DNA of 64,000 nt, taken from NCBI GenBank assembly GCA_024508355.1, contig JAMZEJ010000003.1, positions 62,001-126,000 of the forward strand. The letters are read 5' to 3'. The translations under genes and the position numbers were made by a program. The stretch is from Rhizosaccharibacter radicis. GTDB lineage: Bacteria; Pseudomonadota; Alphaproteobacteria; Acetobacterales; Acetobacteraceae. The notes under the pieces are model-generated. The model was not told the origin of the DNA. It made no database searches and saw nothing but the letters and a program-made list of their open reading frames with translations. The first letter of the stretch is position 1. Each line of letters starts with the position of its first letter. Shown in pieces: positions 37,354-46,026 of this stretch.

Positions 37354-38316
37354 TCAGAAGCGATCCGCTTCCTCGTCCAGGATGGCGCTGGCAGGATAGC
37401 TCGTTGTCCCAAACCCGATGTTCCCACCCTGCAGCGGAGGGACCAGACTTGCGCCGAGGGGGTTGTTGTTTATCAGGGGCGTCGGGACCGTACCGCCGGC
37501 TCCGAACCCGGACGGGAGAGTGGAGCCGTCGGAGGTCGAGCCAATGAGCATCGTGCTGTCGACCTTGTTAGCTTCATGCGGCTTATCCGCCACTGCTGCC
37601 GGAACCCCAATGGTCAGCGCCGTTCCTGCGATCCCGCCTGCCACAACAACGGGGTGCCGGATCGCGAAGTCGACCGCCCTTCGCCCAAGGTTTTCGGAAG
37701 ATCTGGCGACCGAAGAACCGGCTTCTGGGCCACTACCCCCGGGGGCACCGCTAGCGGGCGCCTCCGCCGGCGGCCGCGGGGGCAATGGGGGCCCATCACC
37801 GGCGGCTTCGGCCTCGAAGTCACGGAACTGCGGCGTCCCCTTGAAGGCCGATGCCTGGGTCCGCTCGGTGAGGATGTAAATTGGCTTCTCGCCATATTCC
37901 TTCCTGTTGAAGCCGGCAAATTTCATGTTGCTGGTTTTGTATATCTCGTCGCCATGCAGGACGACCGCTGGCTCGCCCTGAAACTCTATGTGATGAGCCA
38001 CGGGATGTTGCGCGACGCCGTCTACCGGGCCCCGGTGAGCGAAACGTCGGGGTTCGAGGCCAGGATTGGCCGCACGGAAATTCTGGAACAATTTCAGGCG
38101 GTCGGTGGAAGAGGCGCTTTCCCCGATCTCTTTTCGCAGGCTGGCCGTCGTCGAGGCGGGAGGTATGGTAGACGGCGTCTCGCCCATAAGCGGTCGGGCG
38201 ACTTCGGCGAAGGCCTGCTCATGACCCTCGTGGATGCCGACATGGGCTGCTGCTGAACCTGCCGCTCCGACACCTGCGGCTTCCACGCCAGCATGTTCGA
38301 TCGAGCTGATACCCAT
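37354..38316 (-). CDS. Unrecognised 320-residue protein in a lower-GC accessory patch
   Basis: I do not recognise this protein. A perfect AAAGGAG ribosome site seven bases upstream fixes the ATG at 38316. Residues 1-50 are Ala/Gly/His-rich (EAAGVGAAGSAAAHVG). Residues 75-175 look like a folded domain with several aromatic blocks (HHIEFQGEPAVVLHGDEIYK, FAGFNRKEYGEKPIYILTE). A Pro-rich linker follows (GPPLPPRPPAEAPASG), then one hydrophobic segment (PVVVAGGIAGTALTIGVPAAV) and an Asn/Gly-rich tail. Base composition is visibly lower in GC than neighbouring operons, pointing to transfer. It could be a secreted or membrane-inserting effector, but nothing in the sequence proves that. Confidence 0.6.
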   Translation of the reverse strand: MGISSIEHAGVEAAGVGAAGSAAAHVGIHEGHEQAFAEVARPLMGETPSTIPPASTTASLRKEIGESASSTDRLKLFQNFRAANPGLEPRRFAHRGPVDGVAQHPVAHHIEFQGEPAVVLHGDEIYKTSNMKFAGFNRKEYGEKPIYILTERTQASAFKGTPQFRDFEAEAAGDGPPLPPRPPAEAPASGAPGGSGPEAGSSVARSSENLGRRAVDFAIRHPVVVAGGIAGTALTIGVPAAVADKPHEANKVDSTMLIGSTSDGSTLPSGFGAGGTVPTPLINNNPLGASLVPPLQGGNIGFGTTSYPASAILDEEADRF

Positions 38317-38405
38317 CGCGATGCTCCTTTGTGGCTCCCCTCCCACGATTCCGTAGATGTTGAATTGCACACTTGCAAGTAGAATGGTATTTTGGGGTTC
38401 TTGTT

Positions 38406-38888
38406 ATGGGACCACAGATGTCATCAGCTTCTTGGCGTGCGTCGCGCGGGGCGCGCGAAATGCCGTTGAGCGGTCCGGATCTTTGCCACTGCTTCGCATT
38501 GAAGCGCGCGGCACGGCACACGGCGCGGTTCTATGACCGCCATCTGGCGGCTGCCGGACTCAAGACCTCGCAGTTCACCCTCATGGGCATGGTGAAGCGG
38601 GACCCCGGCATCGGCATAGCCCGCTTGGCGGTCTTGATGGTGATGGAGCGGACCACTCTACTGCGGGCGCTGAAGCCTCTGCAGGAGGCTGGCTGGGTCG
38701 AGAGCCGGCGTCCCTCACATGGACGCGCCTACGAGCTGATCCTGACCGACGCCGGATCTGCGAAGCTGGAGGAGGCTGAGCCGCTCTGGCTCGCGGCGCA
38801 GGCGGCGTTCGAGACCTCGGTCGGTGCGTCAGACGCGGCCGGGTTCCGTGCCGCGGTGCTCGCCATGGCTTTCAGCGGTGAGGGGTAG
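38406..38888 (+). CDS. MarR-family transcriptional regulator
   Basis: A 160-residue (or shorter) winged-helix regulator. The conserved part starts LCHCFALKRAARHTARFYDRHLAAAGLK and continues TSQFTLMGMVKRDPGIGIARLAVLMVMERTTLLRALKPL (recognition helix), then a wing GWVESRRPSHGRAYELILT. Possible ATG starts are 38406, 38418 and 38460; conservation begins at 38460. The early Cys pair (LCHC) suggests thiol-based sensing, as in some DUF24/OhrR-like regulators, but that is inference. It is followed by the racemase-fold gene after four bases and is divergent from the unknown protein, so it may control both. Confidence 0.85.
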   Translation: MGPQMSSASWRASRGAREMPLSGPDLCHCFALKRAARHTARFYDRHLAAAGLKTSQFTLMGMVKRDPGIGIARLAVLMVMERTTLLRALKPLQEAGWVESRRPSHGRAYELILTDAGSAKLEEAEPLWLAAQAAFETSVGASDAAGFRAAVLAMAFSGEG

Positions 38889-38892
38889 ATCC

Positions 38893-39687
38893 ATGTACCG
38901 TCCAAAGCGTCGGCAGCTCGTCGCGGGACTGGCGCTTTCGACCGCCGCGGCGGCCCTCGGTCCAGTGCAGGCCCTCGCACGAGGCGGGAAAGATCCGATC
39001 CCGGAAAAGAACTCCCGCTGCGTTGGGCTGATCGGCGGTCTCGGTCCGCCCTCTACGATCTTTTACTACGAGAACCTGCTGCGCGCGTTTGCCGAGGTCG
39101 GAGTGACGCCGCGGCTTCTCATCGACGAGGCGGACCTTGAGCGCGGACTGGCCTTCGTACAAGCGGATGATCGCGCCGGCCTCGCACGCTATCTCGCGAC
39201 CCTGATCGACCAGCTGGCAGCCGGCGGCGCCCAGCTCGTCGCGATGGCGGCCGTGACGCCGCACCTTTGCATGCCGCAGCTGGCGCCGCTGTCGCATTTG
39301 CCGATTGTCGACATCATTACCGCCATTGATGTCGAGCTGCGTCGTCGGCGTGCGCACCGGGTTGCGCTTCTCGGCAACCGCTACACCATGGCGCAACGGC
39401 TCTACGGCCGTCTGACCGGCTTCGAGTTGATCGACCTCGGTCCGGATGTCGTTTCAAAAGTCCACCGCATCTACCTCTCGGTGGTCGCTAACGGCGGCGC
39501 ATCGCCGGATGATCTGTCCTACCTCCGCGCGCTCTGCGCCAGGCTGGTGCGACAAGAAGGGGTCGACACTATCATCGTCGGAGGGACCGAGTTGTCCATC
39601 GTGCTGAAGGAGGGGACGGAGCCGTTTCCCCTGCTCGACTGCTCGCTGGCGCACATCAGGGCGATCGTCGCACGCGCGATGGCCTGA
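38893..39687 (+). CDS. Tat-exported Asp/Glu-racemase-fold protein lacking catalytic cysteines
   Basis: A 264-residue protein with an N-terminal twin-arginine signal (PKRRQLVAGLALSTAA..., cleavage near residue 29) and an aspartate/glutamate racemase fold: VGLIGGLGPPSTIFYYENLL and the strand pairs of both halves. The active racemases use two cysteines, in CNT and GCTE motifs. Here these positions read AVTPH and GGTEL, so both cysteines are gone. Export plus loss of both bases argues for a binding or altered-activity protein. It follows the MarR gene by four bases (cotranscribed) and ends about 60 bases before an IS5-type element. Confidence 0.82.
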   Translation: MYRPKRRQLVAGLALSTAAAALGPVQALARGGKDPIPEKNSRCVGLIGGLGPPSTIFYYENLLRAFAEVGVTPRLLIDEADLERGLAFVQADDRAGLARYLATLIDQLAAGGAQLVAMAAVTPHLCMPQLAPLSHLPIVDIITAIDVELRRRRAHRVALLGNRYTMAQRLYGRLTGFELIDLGPDVVSKVHRIYLSVVANGGASPDDLSYLRALCARLVRQEGVDTIIVGGTELSIVLKEGTEPFPLLDCSLAHIRAIVARAMA

Positions 39688-39750
39688 CAGACGCGCGTCG
39701 ATGACGAGGATTATGGCGCTGCGGCTGGCCTCGACCGGGCGCCCCGGGAC

Positions 39751-40580
39751 GGGTGCTGCCGGCCCCTAGCTTGCCGCTTCGATCGCGCCATCCAGAAGCA
39801 AGCGGTTGCGACCAGAGCGGTGGCTGACAGGTAGTTTCTGGCAGGCCTGTCGGAGCGGGCGGCGATGCGGCACCAGTCCTCCATTCTGTAGAACGTGCGC
39901 TCGATGACGTTGCGTCGCCTGCAGGCAACGCGACCAGGCGGATACGGATGGCGGCGAACGCCGTTGGACGGGATCACCACCTTGGTGCCGAGAGCCTGGA
40001 GCGGCTTGCGGGAGTGTCCGCAGCCCAGGCCTTGTCGGCCAGCAGACACCGTGGCGGCGCGCTATCTTCGAGCAATGTGTCGGCAACGCTGATGTCGACG
40101 ACGTTGCCAAGCGTCAGGCCAAAGGCGGTCGGTTTGCCTCGAGCAGTCGCCAGCGCGTGGCTCCTTGTGGTCCGTCCACCGCGTGAGTGGCCGCTTGCCT
40201 GTGCTTGCTCCCCATCTTCACGCCGGTTGCGGAGCGGTGGTTTTTCAAATGAGTGCTGTCGATGCTGGAGCTCGTCCGGGATGTTCCAAACTGCCGCCAG
40301 CCTCGCAAACAGCTTGTTCCAGAGTACCTGCGTGCTCCAACGGTTGTAGCGGTTGTAGATCGTGGTGGCCGCGCCGTCCTCCGGCGGACAGTCCTCCCAT
40401 CGGCAGCCGGGGCAAAGCACGTGGAGGACGCCGCTGATGACACGGCGATCGTCGACCCTTGGCGCACCGGGTCGGTTCTTCGGCAGATGAGGTTCCAGCA
40501 CAGCCCATGCCTCATCGCTCAGCCGACCGTGGTCGCTCATGCTGATCGCCGCCAATCAGCCGAGGGGACCACAGCATCCC
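39751..40580 (-). mobile_element. Decayed IS5-family (IS427-like) insertion sequence
   Basis: The element is about 830 bases, the usual size for this group. Imperfect terminal inverted repeats can be matched: GGGTGCTGCCGGCCCCTAG at 39751 and, on the other strand, GGGATGCTGTGGTCCCCTCG ending the element at 40580 (12 of 16 positions identical in the core). No target duplication is visible. The right end touches the 3' end of the GNAT gene of the sphingolipid locus; the left end follows the racemase-fold gene, marking the border of the accessory patch. Confidence 0.75.
39766..40555 (-). pseudogene. IS5-family transposase, frameshifted
   Basis: The reading begins MSDHGRLSDEAWAVLEPHLP (start near 40540) and runs to about 40260. 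The first DDE aspartate (SSIDSTHLKNHRSATG) is in a second frame. The second (LLADKAWAAD) is back in the first frame, and the Glu region (NVIERTFYRMEDWCRIA) is in a third. Elements of this group normally need at most one programmed frameshift, so at least one of the shifts is a disabling mutation. All three catalytic residues remain recognisable, so decay is recent. Confidence 0.85.
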
Positions 40581-40582
40581 TT

Positions 40583-41179
40583 TCATTTAATTACGGCGAT
40601 CAGGTTGTCGGCCTGGTGATCGAGCCAGCCGGGAGCGTACTCCACCGTTCCGCTCAAACCGCGCAGCCCGTCCGGAACCAGTGGCAGGATCCGGCAAATC
40701 TCCGGGGATGCCTCGAACGGCAGCAGGATCGGGTAGCGGTTCAGCGGCTGGTAGCCGAGCCGGTCGTAGAAGCGGAGAATCCCGACCAGCACCACGGCGC
40801 GGAACCCGAGAATGGCGGCACGCCGGTGTGCTTCCCGGACAAGCCGTGCGCCGATCCCCCGCCCGCGGTGTCCGGGAACCACCGACAGGGGCGCCAGGGC
40901 CAGAATCTCCGCGTTTCCCTCCGGGCCACGGACATGCGCCTTCGTCAGCAGCACGTGTCCGGCGATCTCGTCACCGGCCAGGGCCACCAGCGACAGGGCG
41001 GGAACGAAGGCGGCCGTCTGCCGAAGTCGTTCCACCATCAGATGTTCCCGGTGATCGCTCCAGGGCACCCCGACATAGGCCTGCCGGATGGCATCGGCGA
41101 TCGTCCCGGCTTCTCCGGGCCGTTCGGCACGGATGGCGATGCGGGTCTTGCCAAGCGTGGCCGGGGAATTGGCGGTCAT
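40583..41179 (-). CDS. GNAT-family N-acetyltransferase (YhbS-like)
   Basis: A 198-residue acetyltransferase of the COG3153 type. It has the GNAT core: EIAGHVLLTKAHV (beta strands), LSVVPGHRGRGIGARLVREAH (acetyl-CoA pyrophosphate loop, R/QxxGxG/A as RGRGIG), and VGILRFYDRLGYQPL. The ATG at 41179 overlaps the stop of the upstream CerR-like gene (ATGA), making it the last gene of the minus-strand sphingolipid group. The substrate is unknown. It may be a passenger, since no such enzyme is part of the defined ceramide pathway. Confidence 0.85.
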   Translation of the reverse strand: MTANSPATLGKTRIAIRAERPGEAGTIADAIRQAYVGVPWSDHREHLMVERLRQTAAFVPALSLVALAGDEIAGHVLLTKAHVRGPEGNAEILALAPLSVVPGHRGRGIGARLVREAHRRAAILGFRAVVLVGILRFYDRLGYQPLNRYPILLPFEASPEICRILPLVPDGLRGLSGTVEYAPGWLDHQADNLIAVIK

Positions 41180-42186
41180 TCCCGGGCGGCCCCATCGTGG
41201 TCCGGCGGCCCGCCTGTTCCCCGCCACCAGGCCACGGTCTCCCGCAGCCCGTCGGCCAGAGCGATAGCAGGCCGCCAGCGTTCCGCCGGAAGGTTGGCGT
41301 GGAGCGCCGGGCGCCAGTCCCGATGCAGGATCTCGCGGATCTTGCCGGGGCCGAAGATCGTGCCGTGGCCGAGCAGCGCGGCGAAGGTGGCGTTCGACCA
41401 CGCGGCGAGGTGCAGCAGCCCGTCCGGCACGGGCACTAAACGCGGCGGCGGCCTGCCCTGCGCGCGGGACGCCTCGATTATCAGCCGTGGCCACGATACG
41501 CCGCCGCCGCCGTCCGACAACTCGAAGGAACCGTTCGGCGCGTCAGGCTCGCAACAAGCGGCGATCGCGGCGGCGACGTCGCGCACATGCAGCAGGCTCA
41601 GCACCAGATCGGGTGCGCGCGTCACGGGCACCACGCTCCGCGACGCGAGGCGGAGAAGCGCCCGACCCTCCGTGTCGCCAGGGCCGTAGATCACCGGCGG
41701 TCGCAGCACCACCAGCGGGCCCGCGCCGAGGATCCCCGCCGCGGCCTCTTCCGCCGCGCGTTTGCTGGCGGCATAGGGCGACAGATGCGGCGCCCGCGCC
41801 GCCTGCGACGAGACCAGCACGAAGCGGCGGATCGCGGGTGCTGTATCGCGGGTGGCCGACGCGAGGCGGCCGGTCCCCCCCCGATTGACGTGGTCGAACG
41901 CCCGGGGGTGCCGTGCCTTCACCAGCGCCGCGGCATGCACCACCGCGTCCGCGCCCGCCGTCAGCCGCCGCAGCGCCGCCTCGTCGTCCAGGTCGCCGGG
42001 CACCAGCTCCACCTGGTGGTCGCGCAGCAACGGATGGGGCGCCCAGCGCCGCACCAGCAGCCGTACCCGCCAACCGCGGGCCGCCATGACCGCGGCGACG
42101 TGGCGTCCAAGGAAGCCGGACCCCCCGGTCAGCGCGACGAGTCGCCGGCCGGCCGGCGATGCGCCGGCCACGTCCTCGGGGCTCAC
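41176..42186 (-). CDS. cerR: NAD-dependent epimerase/dehydratase-type reductase, CerR-like
   Basis: A 336-residue extended SDR protein: ALTGGSGFLGRHVAAV as the NAD(P) loop, VVHAAALVKA, SSQAARAPHLSPYAASK with the Ser and YxxxK catalytic residues, then LRPPVIYGPGD. In Caulobacter an enzyme of this family (CerR) reduces the 3-keto group of the sphingoid intermediate. Placement next to the fatty-acyl-AMP ligase and within 12 kb of spt supports that role here. The start is a GTG four bases after the ligase stop. It is alternatively a sugar epimerase, but no sugar-nucleotide genes surround it. Confidence 0.75.
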   Translation of the reverse strand: MSPEDVAGASPAGRRLVALTGGSGFLGRHVAAVMAARGWRVRLLVRRWAPHPLLRDHQVELVPGDLDDEAALRRLTAGADAVVHAAALVKARHPRAFDHVNRGGTGRLASATRDTAPAIRRFVLVSSQAARAPHLSPYAASKRAAEEAAAGILGAGPLVVLRPPVIYGPGDTEGRALLRLASRSVVPVTRAPDLVLSLLHVRDVAAAIAACCEPDAPNGSFELSDGGGGVSWPRLIIEASRAQGRPPPRLVPVPDGLLHLAAWSNATFAALLGHGTIFGPGKIREILHRDWRPALHANLPAERWRPAIALADGLRETVAWWRGTGGPPDHDGAARE

Positions 42187-42190
42187 CGGA

Positions 42191-43918
42191 TCAGGACGCG
42201 ACCGCCGTCGTGGCCGGAAGAACGAAGGCTCCGCCCAGGAACCGCTGGCGGGTGCCGGCGCGGCTGAGCTTGCCCGAGGAGGTGAAGGGCAGGCTGTTCA
42301 CGGGCAGCAGCAGCACCTCTGCGTCCACCCCGTGCTGCGCGCGCACGGCGCCCGCGATCGCCGCCTCGATGCGCTCGGCCGGCTCGCTGCTGGGGCGGGT
42401 TTCCGCCGCCAGGATCACCGCTTCCCGTCCGCCGCGATCCACCGAGAAGGCCGCGACGCGCCCGGCGCGCACCTCCGGCACCAGGTGCTCCACCGACCAT
42501 TCGAGGTCCTGCGGCCAGATGTTGCGGCCGTTGACGATGATCAGGTCCTTGGCACGGCCAGTGATCACCAGGCTGTCGTTCAGCCGGTAGCCGAGATCGC
42601 CCGTGTCCAGCCAGCCGTCCGCGGACAGCACCTCCGCGGTCTCGGCCGGGCGCCCGTCATAGCCCAGCATCAGGCTCGGGCCGCGGGCGAAGATGCGTCC
42701 CACCTGCCGGTCGGGCAGCACGGCTCCTTCCTCGTCGCGGATCTCGGCCTCGTGGCCGGGGAGCGGCGTTCCGCACACCACGAAGGACCGTGCCCGTGCC
42801 CCGGGGCGCGGCGGCACGGCCACCTGCTCGCCTTCCATGCGATCCACGTCCAGCGTGTCCTGCTGCAGCCCCTGGCCGAGCGGGGCGAAGCACAGCGCCA
42901 GGGTGGCTTCCGCCATGCCGTAGGACGGCAGGAAGGCGCTCGCGGCGAAGCCCGCGGCGGCGAAGCGCCCGGCGAATTCTTCCAGCACGTGCGGCCGGAT
43001 CATGTCGCCGCCGATGCCGGCGATGCGCCACGACGACAGCTCGAACTCCTGCGGTGCGAGATTGCGCCGGACGCACAGCTCGTAGCCGAACGAGGGCGAA
43101 TAGGAGATGGACGCCCGGTTGCGCGAGATCAGCTGGAGCCAGAGCTGCGGACGGCGGGCGAAATCCTGGGTCGGCAGCAGGTCCACGGTGATCTGGGCGG
43201 CGAGCGGCGCCAGCAAAAATCCCACGAGACCCATGTCGTGATACAGCGGCAGCCACGACACCGCCCGGTCCTCGGGCGTGCCCCGCAGCCCGTGGGCGAC
43301 GATGCCGCGCAGGTTGGCCATCAGGGCGCTGTGCCGCACCGCCACCCCCATCGGCTGCCGGGTGCTGCCCGACGAGAACTGGAGGTAGGCGAGATCGTCC
43401 TCGCCGACGGCCGGCAACGCCGCCACCTCGCCGCCGCCGAGCGCCTCCAGCGCGCCCACGCTGCCGCAGAAGCGGAGCCCGAGCGCCGCGGCCTCCGGCG
43501 AGAACCATTCCGCGAGCGAGGCGGGGGCCAGCAGGATGGCGGCCCGCGCCTGCCTGATCATGCGTCCGGCGTGGTCCAGGTAGCTGGCGCGACCGCCGAA
43601 GGCCGCCGGCAGCGGCAGCGGTGCCGGCACCACGCCCGCGTACTGGCAGGCGAAGAAGGCGCGTACGAAATCGGCGCTGGTGTCGGCGATCAGCCCCGCC
43701 CGGTCGCCCGGCCGGAGGCCGATAGCGATCAGCCGGCGAGCGAGCCTCAGGGCGTCCTCGCGCAGGGTGCGGAAGAACAGCGGCGTGCCGCCATCGTCGC
43801 GCGCGGAATGGAACAACAGCCCGTTGGCCCCCGTCGCGGCATAATCGAGCGCCTCGCACAGCGTCGGGAAATCCCCGAGACGCTGCGGGACGAGGCTGGC
43901 GGTGGGCATGGGCGACAT
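42191..43918 (-). CDS. Fatty-acyl-AMP ligase (acyl-ACP synthetase-like)
   Basis: A 575-residue adenylate-forming enzyme. AMP-binding core motifs are LQFSSGSTRQPMGVAV, SWLPLYHDMGLVGF, SFLPSYGMAEATLA-like YGMAE, DGWLDTGDLGYRLND and the C-terminal lysine in FTSSGKLSRA. The SWLPLYHDMGL stretch is typical of FAAL enzymes, which load fatty acids on acyl carrier proteins. In Caulobacter a homologue is needed for ceramide synthesis, probably charging the dedicated ACP. ATG 43918 follows a GGAG; the gene lies between the CerR-like and nucleotidyltransferase genes. Confidence 0.85.
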   Translation of the reverse strand: MSPMPTASLVPQRLGDFPTLCEALDYAATGANGLLFHSARDDGGTPLFFRTLREDALRLARRLIAIGLRPGDRAGLIADTSADFVRAFFACQYAGVVPAPLPLPAAFGGRASYLDHAGRMIRQARAAILLAPASLAEWFSPEAAALGLRFCGSVGALEALGGGEVAALPAVGEDDLAYLQFSSGSTRQPMGVAVRHSALMANLRGIVAHGLRGTPEDRAVSWLPLYHDMGLVGFLLAPLAAQITVDLLPTQDFARRPQLWLQLISRNRASISYSPSFGYELCVRRNLAPQEFELSSWRIAGIGGDMIRPHVLEEFAGRFAAAGFAASAFLPSYGMAEATLALCFAPLGQGLQQDTLDVDRMEGEQVAVPPRPGARARSFVVCGTPLPGHEAEIRDEEGAVLPDRQVGRIFARGPSLMLGYDGRPAETAEVLSADGWLDTGDLGYRLNDSLVITGRAKDLIIVNGRNIWPQDLEWSVEHLVPEVRAGRVAAFSVDRGGREAVILAAETRPSSEPAERIEAAIAGAVRAQHGVDAEVLLLPVNSLPFTSSGKLSRAGTRQRFLGGAFVLPATTAVAS

Positions 43919-44038
43919 GGAAGCGCGCTCCGGGAACTCAGGCCGCGACGAAGCGGGCACCGCCCGTCGCATCCGGCACACAGAACCGATCCCGCGCGCG
44001 GATGGCGGCGGGATCGCGGGGATGGAGCCTGGCGACCG

Positions 44039-44884
44039 TCACGCCGCCCGCCGGCTCAGGATGGTTTCCACCAGACGCAGATCGTCGGGCTTGTCGACGT
44101 CGATCGCCGCCTCGGGCTGGGACAGGCGTATCGCCGCCAGCCGGGTTCCGGTGCGGCGGCCGAGGCCACGCGCCGCGTCGTCGAGGCTCAGCCGGCGGAA
44201 CAGCGTGCCCAGCAGCATCGCCGGCCCGATCGCCGCCGCCATGCGCCAGGGCTTCTTGCGGTTGTCCTCGAGGCGCCGCCAGAAGCCGGCGATCCTGGCC
44301 GCGTCCGGCGTGGCCAGCAGAAACAGGTTGCAGCCGCTGAAGCCGCCGTCGCGGAAGCGAAGCCAGGTGCGGCGTCCCCGGGGAAAAGCCGCCCGGAACA
44401 GTTCCTCCTCCACCACAGCCGCCGCGGCGGCCACGCCGGGGGGAACCGACGCCAGGAACTCCTCCACCATGGCCGGCCGGAGCAGCGGGTGATCGGCGGT
44501 GGTCACCAGCAGCGGCGTGCCGAGCGAGGCGAGGGCCGCGGACACCGTGCCGGCCGGGCTCGGCGCGGTGCCCATCGGCTCGGCGAGCGTGTCGCAGCCG
44601 CTCCGGTGCAGCAGCCCGGCGGCCTCACCGGCATCCGGGCCATCTCCGGCGGCCACGACGACGCGGGCGACCGACGGGCAGGCGCGCAGGCTCTGCACCA
44701 CCCTGAACAGCATGGGCTGGCCGTCGACCGGCACCAGCGCCTTGGTCGGCTGCCCGGCGAGAGCCGCCACCGGGTCCGCGGCACCCCGGCGGCTCCCGGC
44801 GAGCACCAACGCCGTGAGCCGACGGTCGCCGGATCGGGACGCTCCCCACGAGGGCGGCTTTTCGGCCGGGACGGAGGCGGTCAC
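44039..44884 (-). CDS. MobA-like nucleotidyltransferase-fold protein
   Basis: A 281-residue protein of the NTP-transferase (GT-A-like) fold: LTALVLAGSR in the nucleotide loop position, TKALVPVDGQPMLFRVVQSL, LLVTTADHPLLRPAMVEEF with the metal-site Asp in TADHP, and DVDKPDDLRLVE at the end. Relatives transfer CMP, GMP or sugar-phosphate groups. The GTG start overlaps the stop of the GNAT-fold acyltransferase gene (GTGA). In the sphingolipid locus it could activate a headgroup or the lipid itself with CTP; that is inferred from position only. Confidence 0.8.
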   Translation of the reverse strand: MTASVPAEKPPSWGASRSGDRRLTALVLAGSRRGAADPVAALAGQPTKALVPVDGQPMLFRVVQSLRACPSVARVVVAAGDGPDAGEAAGLLHRSGCDTLAEPMGTAPSPAGTVSAALASLGTPLLVTTADHPLLRPAMVEEFLASVPPGVAAAAAVVEEELFRAAFPRGRRTWLRFRDGGFSGCNLFLLATPDAARIAGFWRRLEDNRKKPWRMAAAIGPAMLLGTLFRRLSLDDAARGLGRRTGTRLAAIRLSQPEAAIDVDKPDDLRLVETILSRRAA

Positions 44885-46026
44885 GCGAGGCGCTTCTCGA
44901 ACAGCCGGTAGCGCTTGTACGGGCGCCCCCCCATGGCCTCGGCAAGGCGGCGCATCGGCTGGTTGCTTTCCAGCACCCAGCTCATCTCGGCGTGCTCGAT
45001 GCCGATCGCCACCGCCTCGCGCCGCAGTGCTTCCACCACGTGGAGCGGCAGGAGGGAGCCGAGCACGCTGTTCGCGTAGCGGCGGCGCACACCCATCAGC
45101 GGCACCCGGCCGGTGCGGATGCCGCCGACCTTGAGGCGCCACAACAGCTGGGCCCAGCCGAACGGCAGCAGCCGGCCGTCCAGCCCGCGGATCGCCTCGT
45201 TGAGGTTGGGCAGGCACAACCCGAACGCGGCCGGCTCGCCATCGACCTCGGCGAACCAGACCAGCCGGTCGTGCAGAAGCGGCTTCAGCGCTTCCGCCAT
45301 GTGCGCCACCTCTTCGGGCGTGATCGGCACGAAACCCCAGTTGTCGTGCCACGCGTCGTTGAAGATATCGGCCAGCGCCGCGATCTCGGCGTGGAGCCGG
45401 TCGCGGCGCAGCGGGCGCAGCACCACGCCCTGCGGCAGGCCCCTCGCCACCAGTGCGGCGGCGGCCGGGGGCAGGGTGGCGTTCATGTCGCACAGGAACG
45501 CCAGCAGGTCCTGCGCCTTCGTGTAGCCCAGCCGCTCCAGATGCCCGGCCGCATAGGGCGGGTCGTGCGGCATCATCATCATGGGAGGGGCGTCGAACCC
45601 CTCCACCAGCAGGCCGCATTCCTCGTTGATCGAGAGGCTGAACGGGCCCTGCAGCCGGTCGAGCCCGCGCGCCGCCGCCCAGCGCTCGGCCGTTCCCATT
45701 AGCGCATCGAACACCGCCGGGTCGTTCTCGGCCAGCAGCATGCCGAACTGGCCGGCCCGGGCGTCGGGTGCCAGCGAGTCGTGCTGCGCGCTGATGCGCC
45801 CGACAACGCGCCGGCCGCGCCGCGCCAGCCAGAACGAGGCCACCGCATGGCGGAAGAACGGGTTCCGGTGCCGCGACAGCGCTTCGCGCCGTTCCATGCG
45901 CAATGGCGGCACGAAGAACGGGTCCTGCTTCTGCAGCCGTTCCGGCAGCCGGATGAAGCGCCCGAGCTGGCTCGGATGGAGAACGGGGACGATCTCGAGC
46001 GACGCGTCCGGAAGGGGGGCGCTCAA
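44881..46026 (-). CDS. GNAT-fold acyltransferase, candidate bacterial ceramide synthase
   Basis: A 381-residue protein with the start LEIVPVLHPSQLGRFIRLP, the basic block ERREALSRHRNPFFRHA, VVGRISAQHD, GPFSLSINEECGLLVEGF and DIFNDAWHDNWGFVPI. These belong to a large GNAT-like family usually annotated N-acetyltransferase. The bacterial ceramide synthase of Caulobacter is an acyltransferase of this general type, in the same kind of gene neighbourhood. The TTG start at 46026 overlaps the hydroxylase stop (TTGA), and its stop overlaps the nucleotidyltransferase start, so the three are coupled. The assignment is by family and context. Confidence 0.7.
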   Translation of the reverse strand: MSAPLPDASLEIVPVLHPSQLGRFIRLPERLQKQDPFFVPPLRMERREALSRHRNPFFRHAVASFWLARRGRRVVGRISAQHDSLAPDARAGQFGMLLAENDPAVFDALMGTAERWAAARGLDRLQGPFSLSINEECGLLVEGFDAPPMMMMPHDPPYAAGHLERLGYTKAQDLLAFLCDMNATLPPAAAALVARGLPQGVVLRPLRRDRLHAEIAALADIFNDAWHDNWGFVPITPEEVAHMAEALKPLLHDRLVWFAEVDGEPAAFGLCLPNLNEAIRGLDGRLLPFGWAQLLWRLKVGGIRTGRVPLMGVRRRYANSVLGSLLPLHVVEALRREAVAIGIEHAEMSWVLESNQPMRRLAEAMGGRPYKRYRLFEKRLA

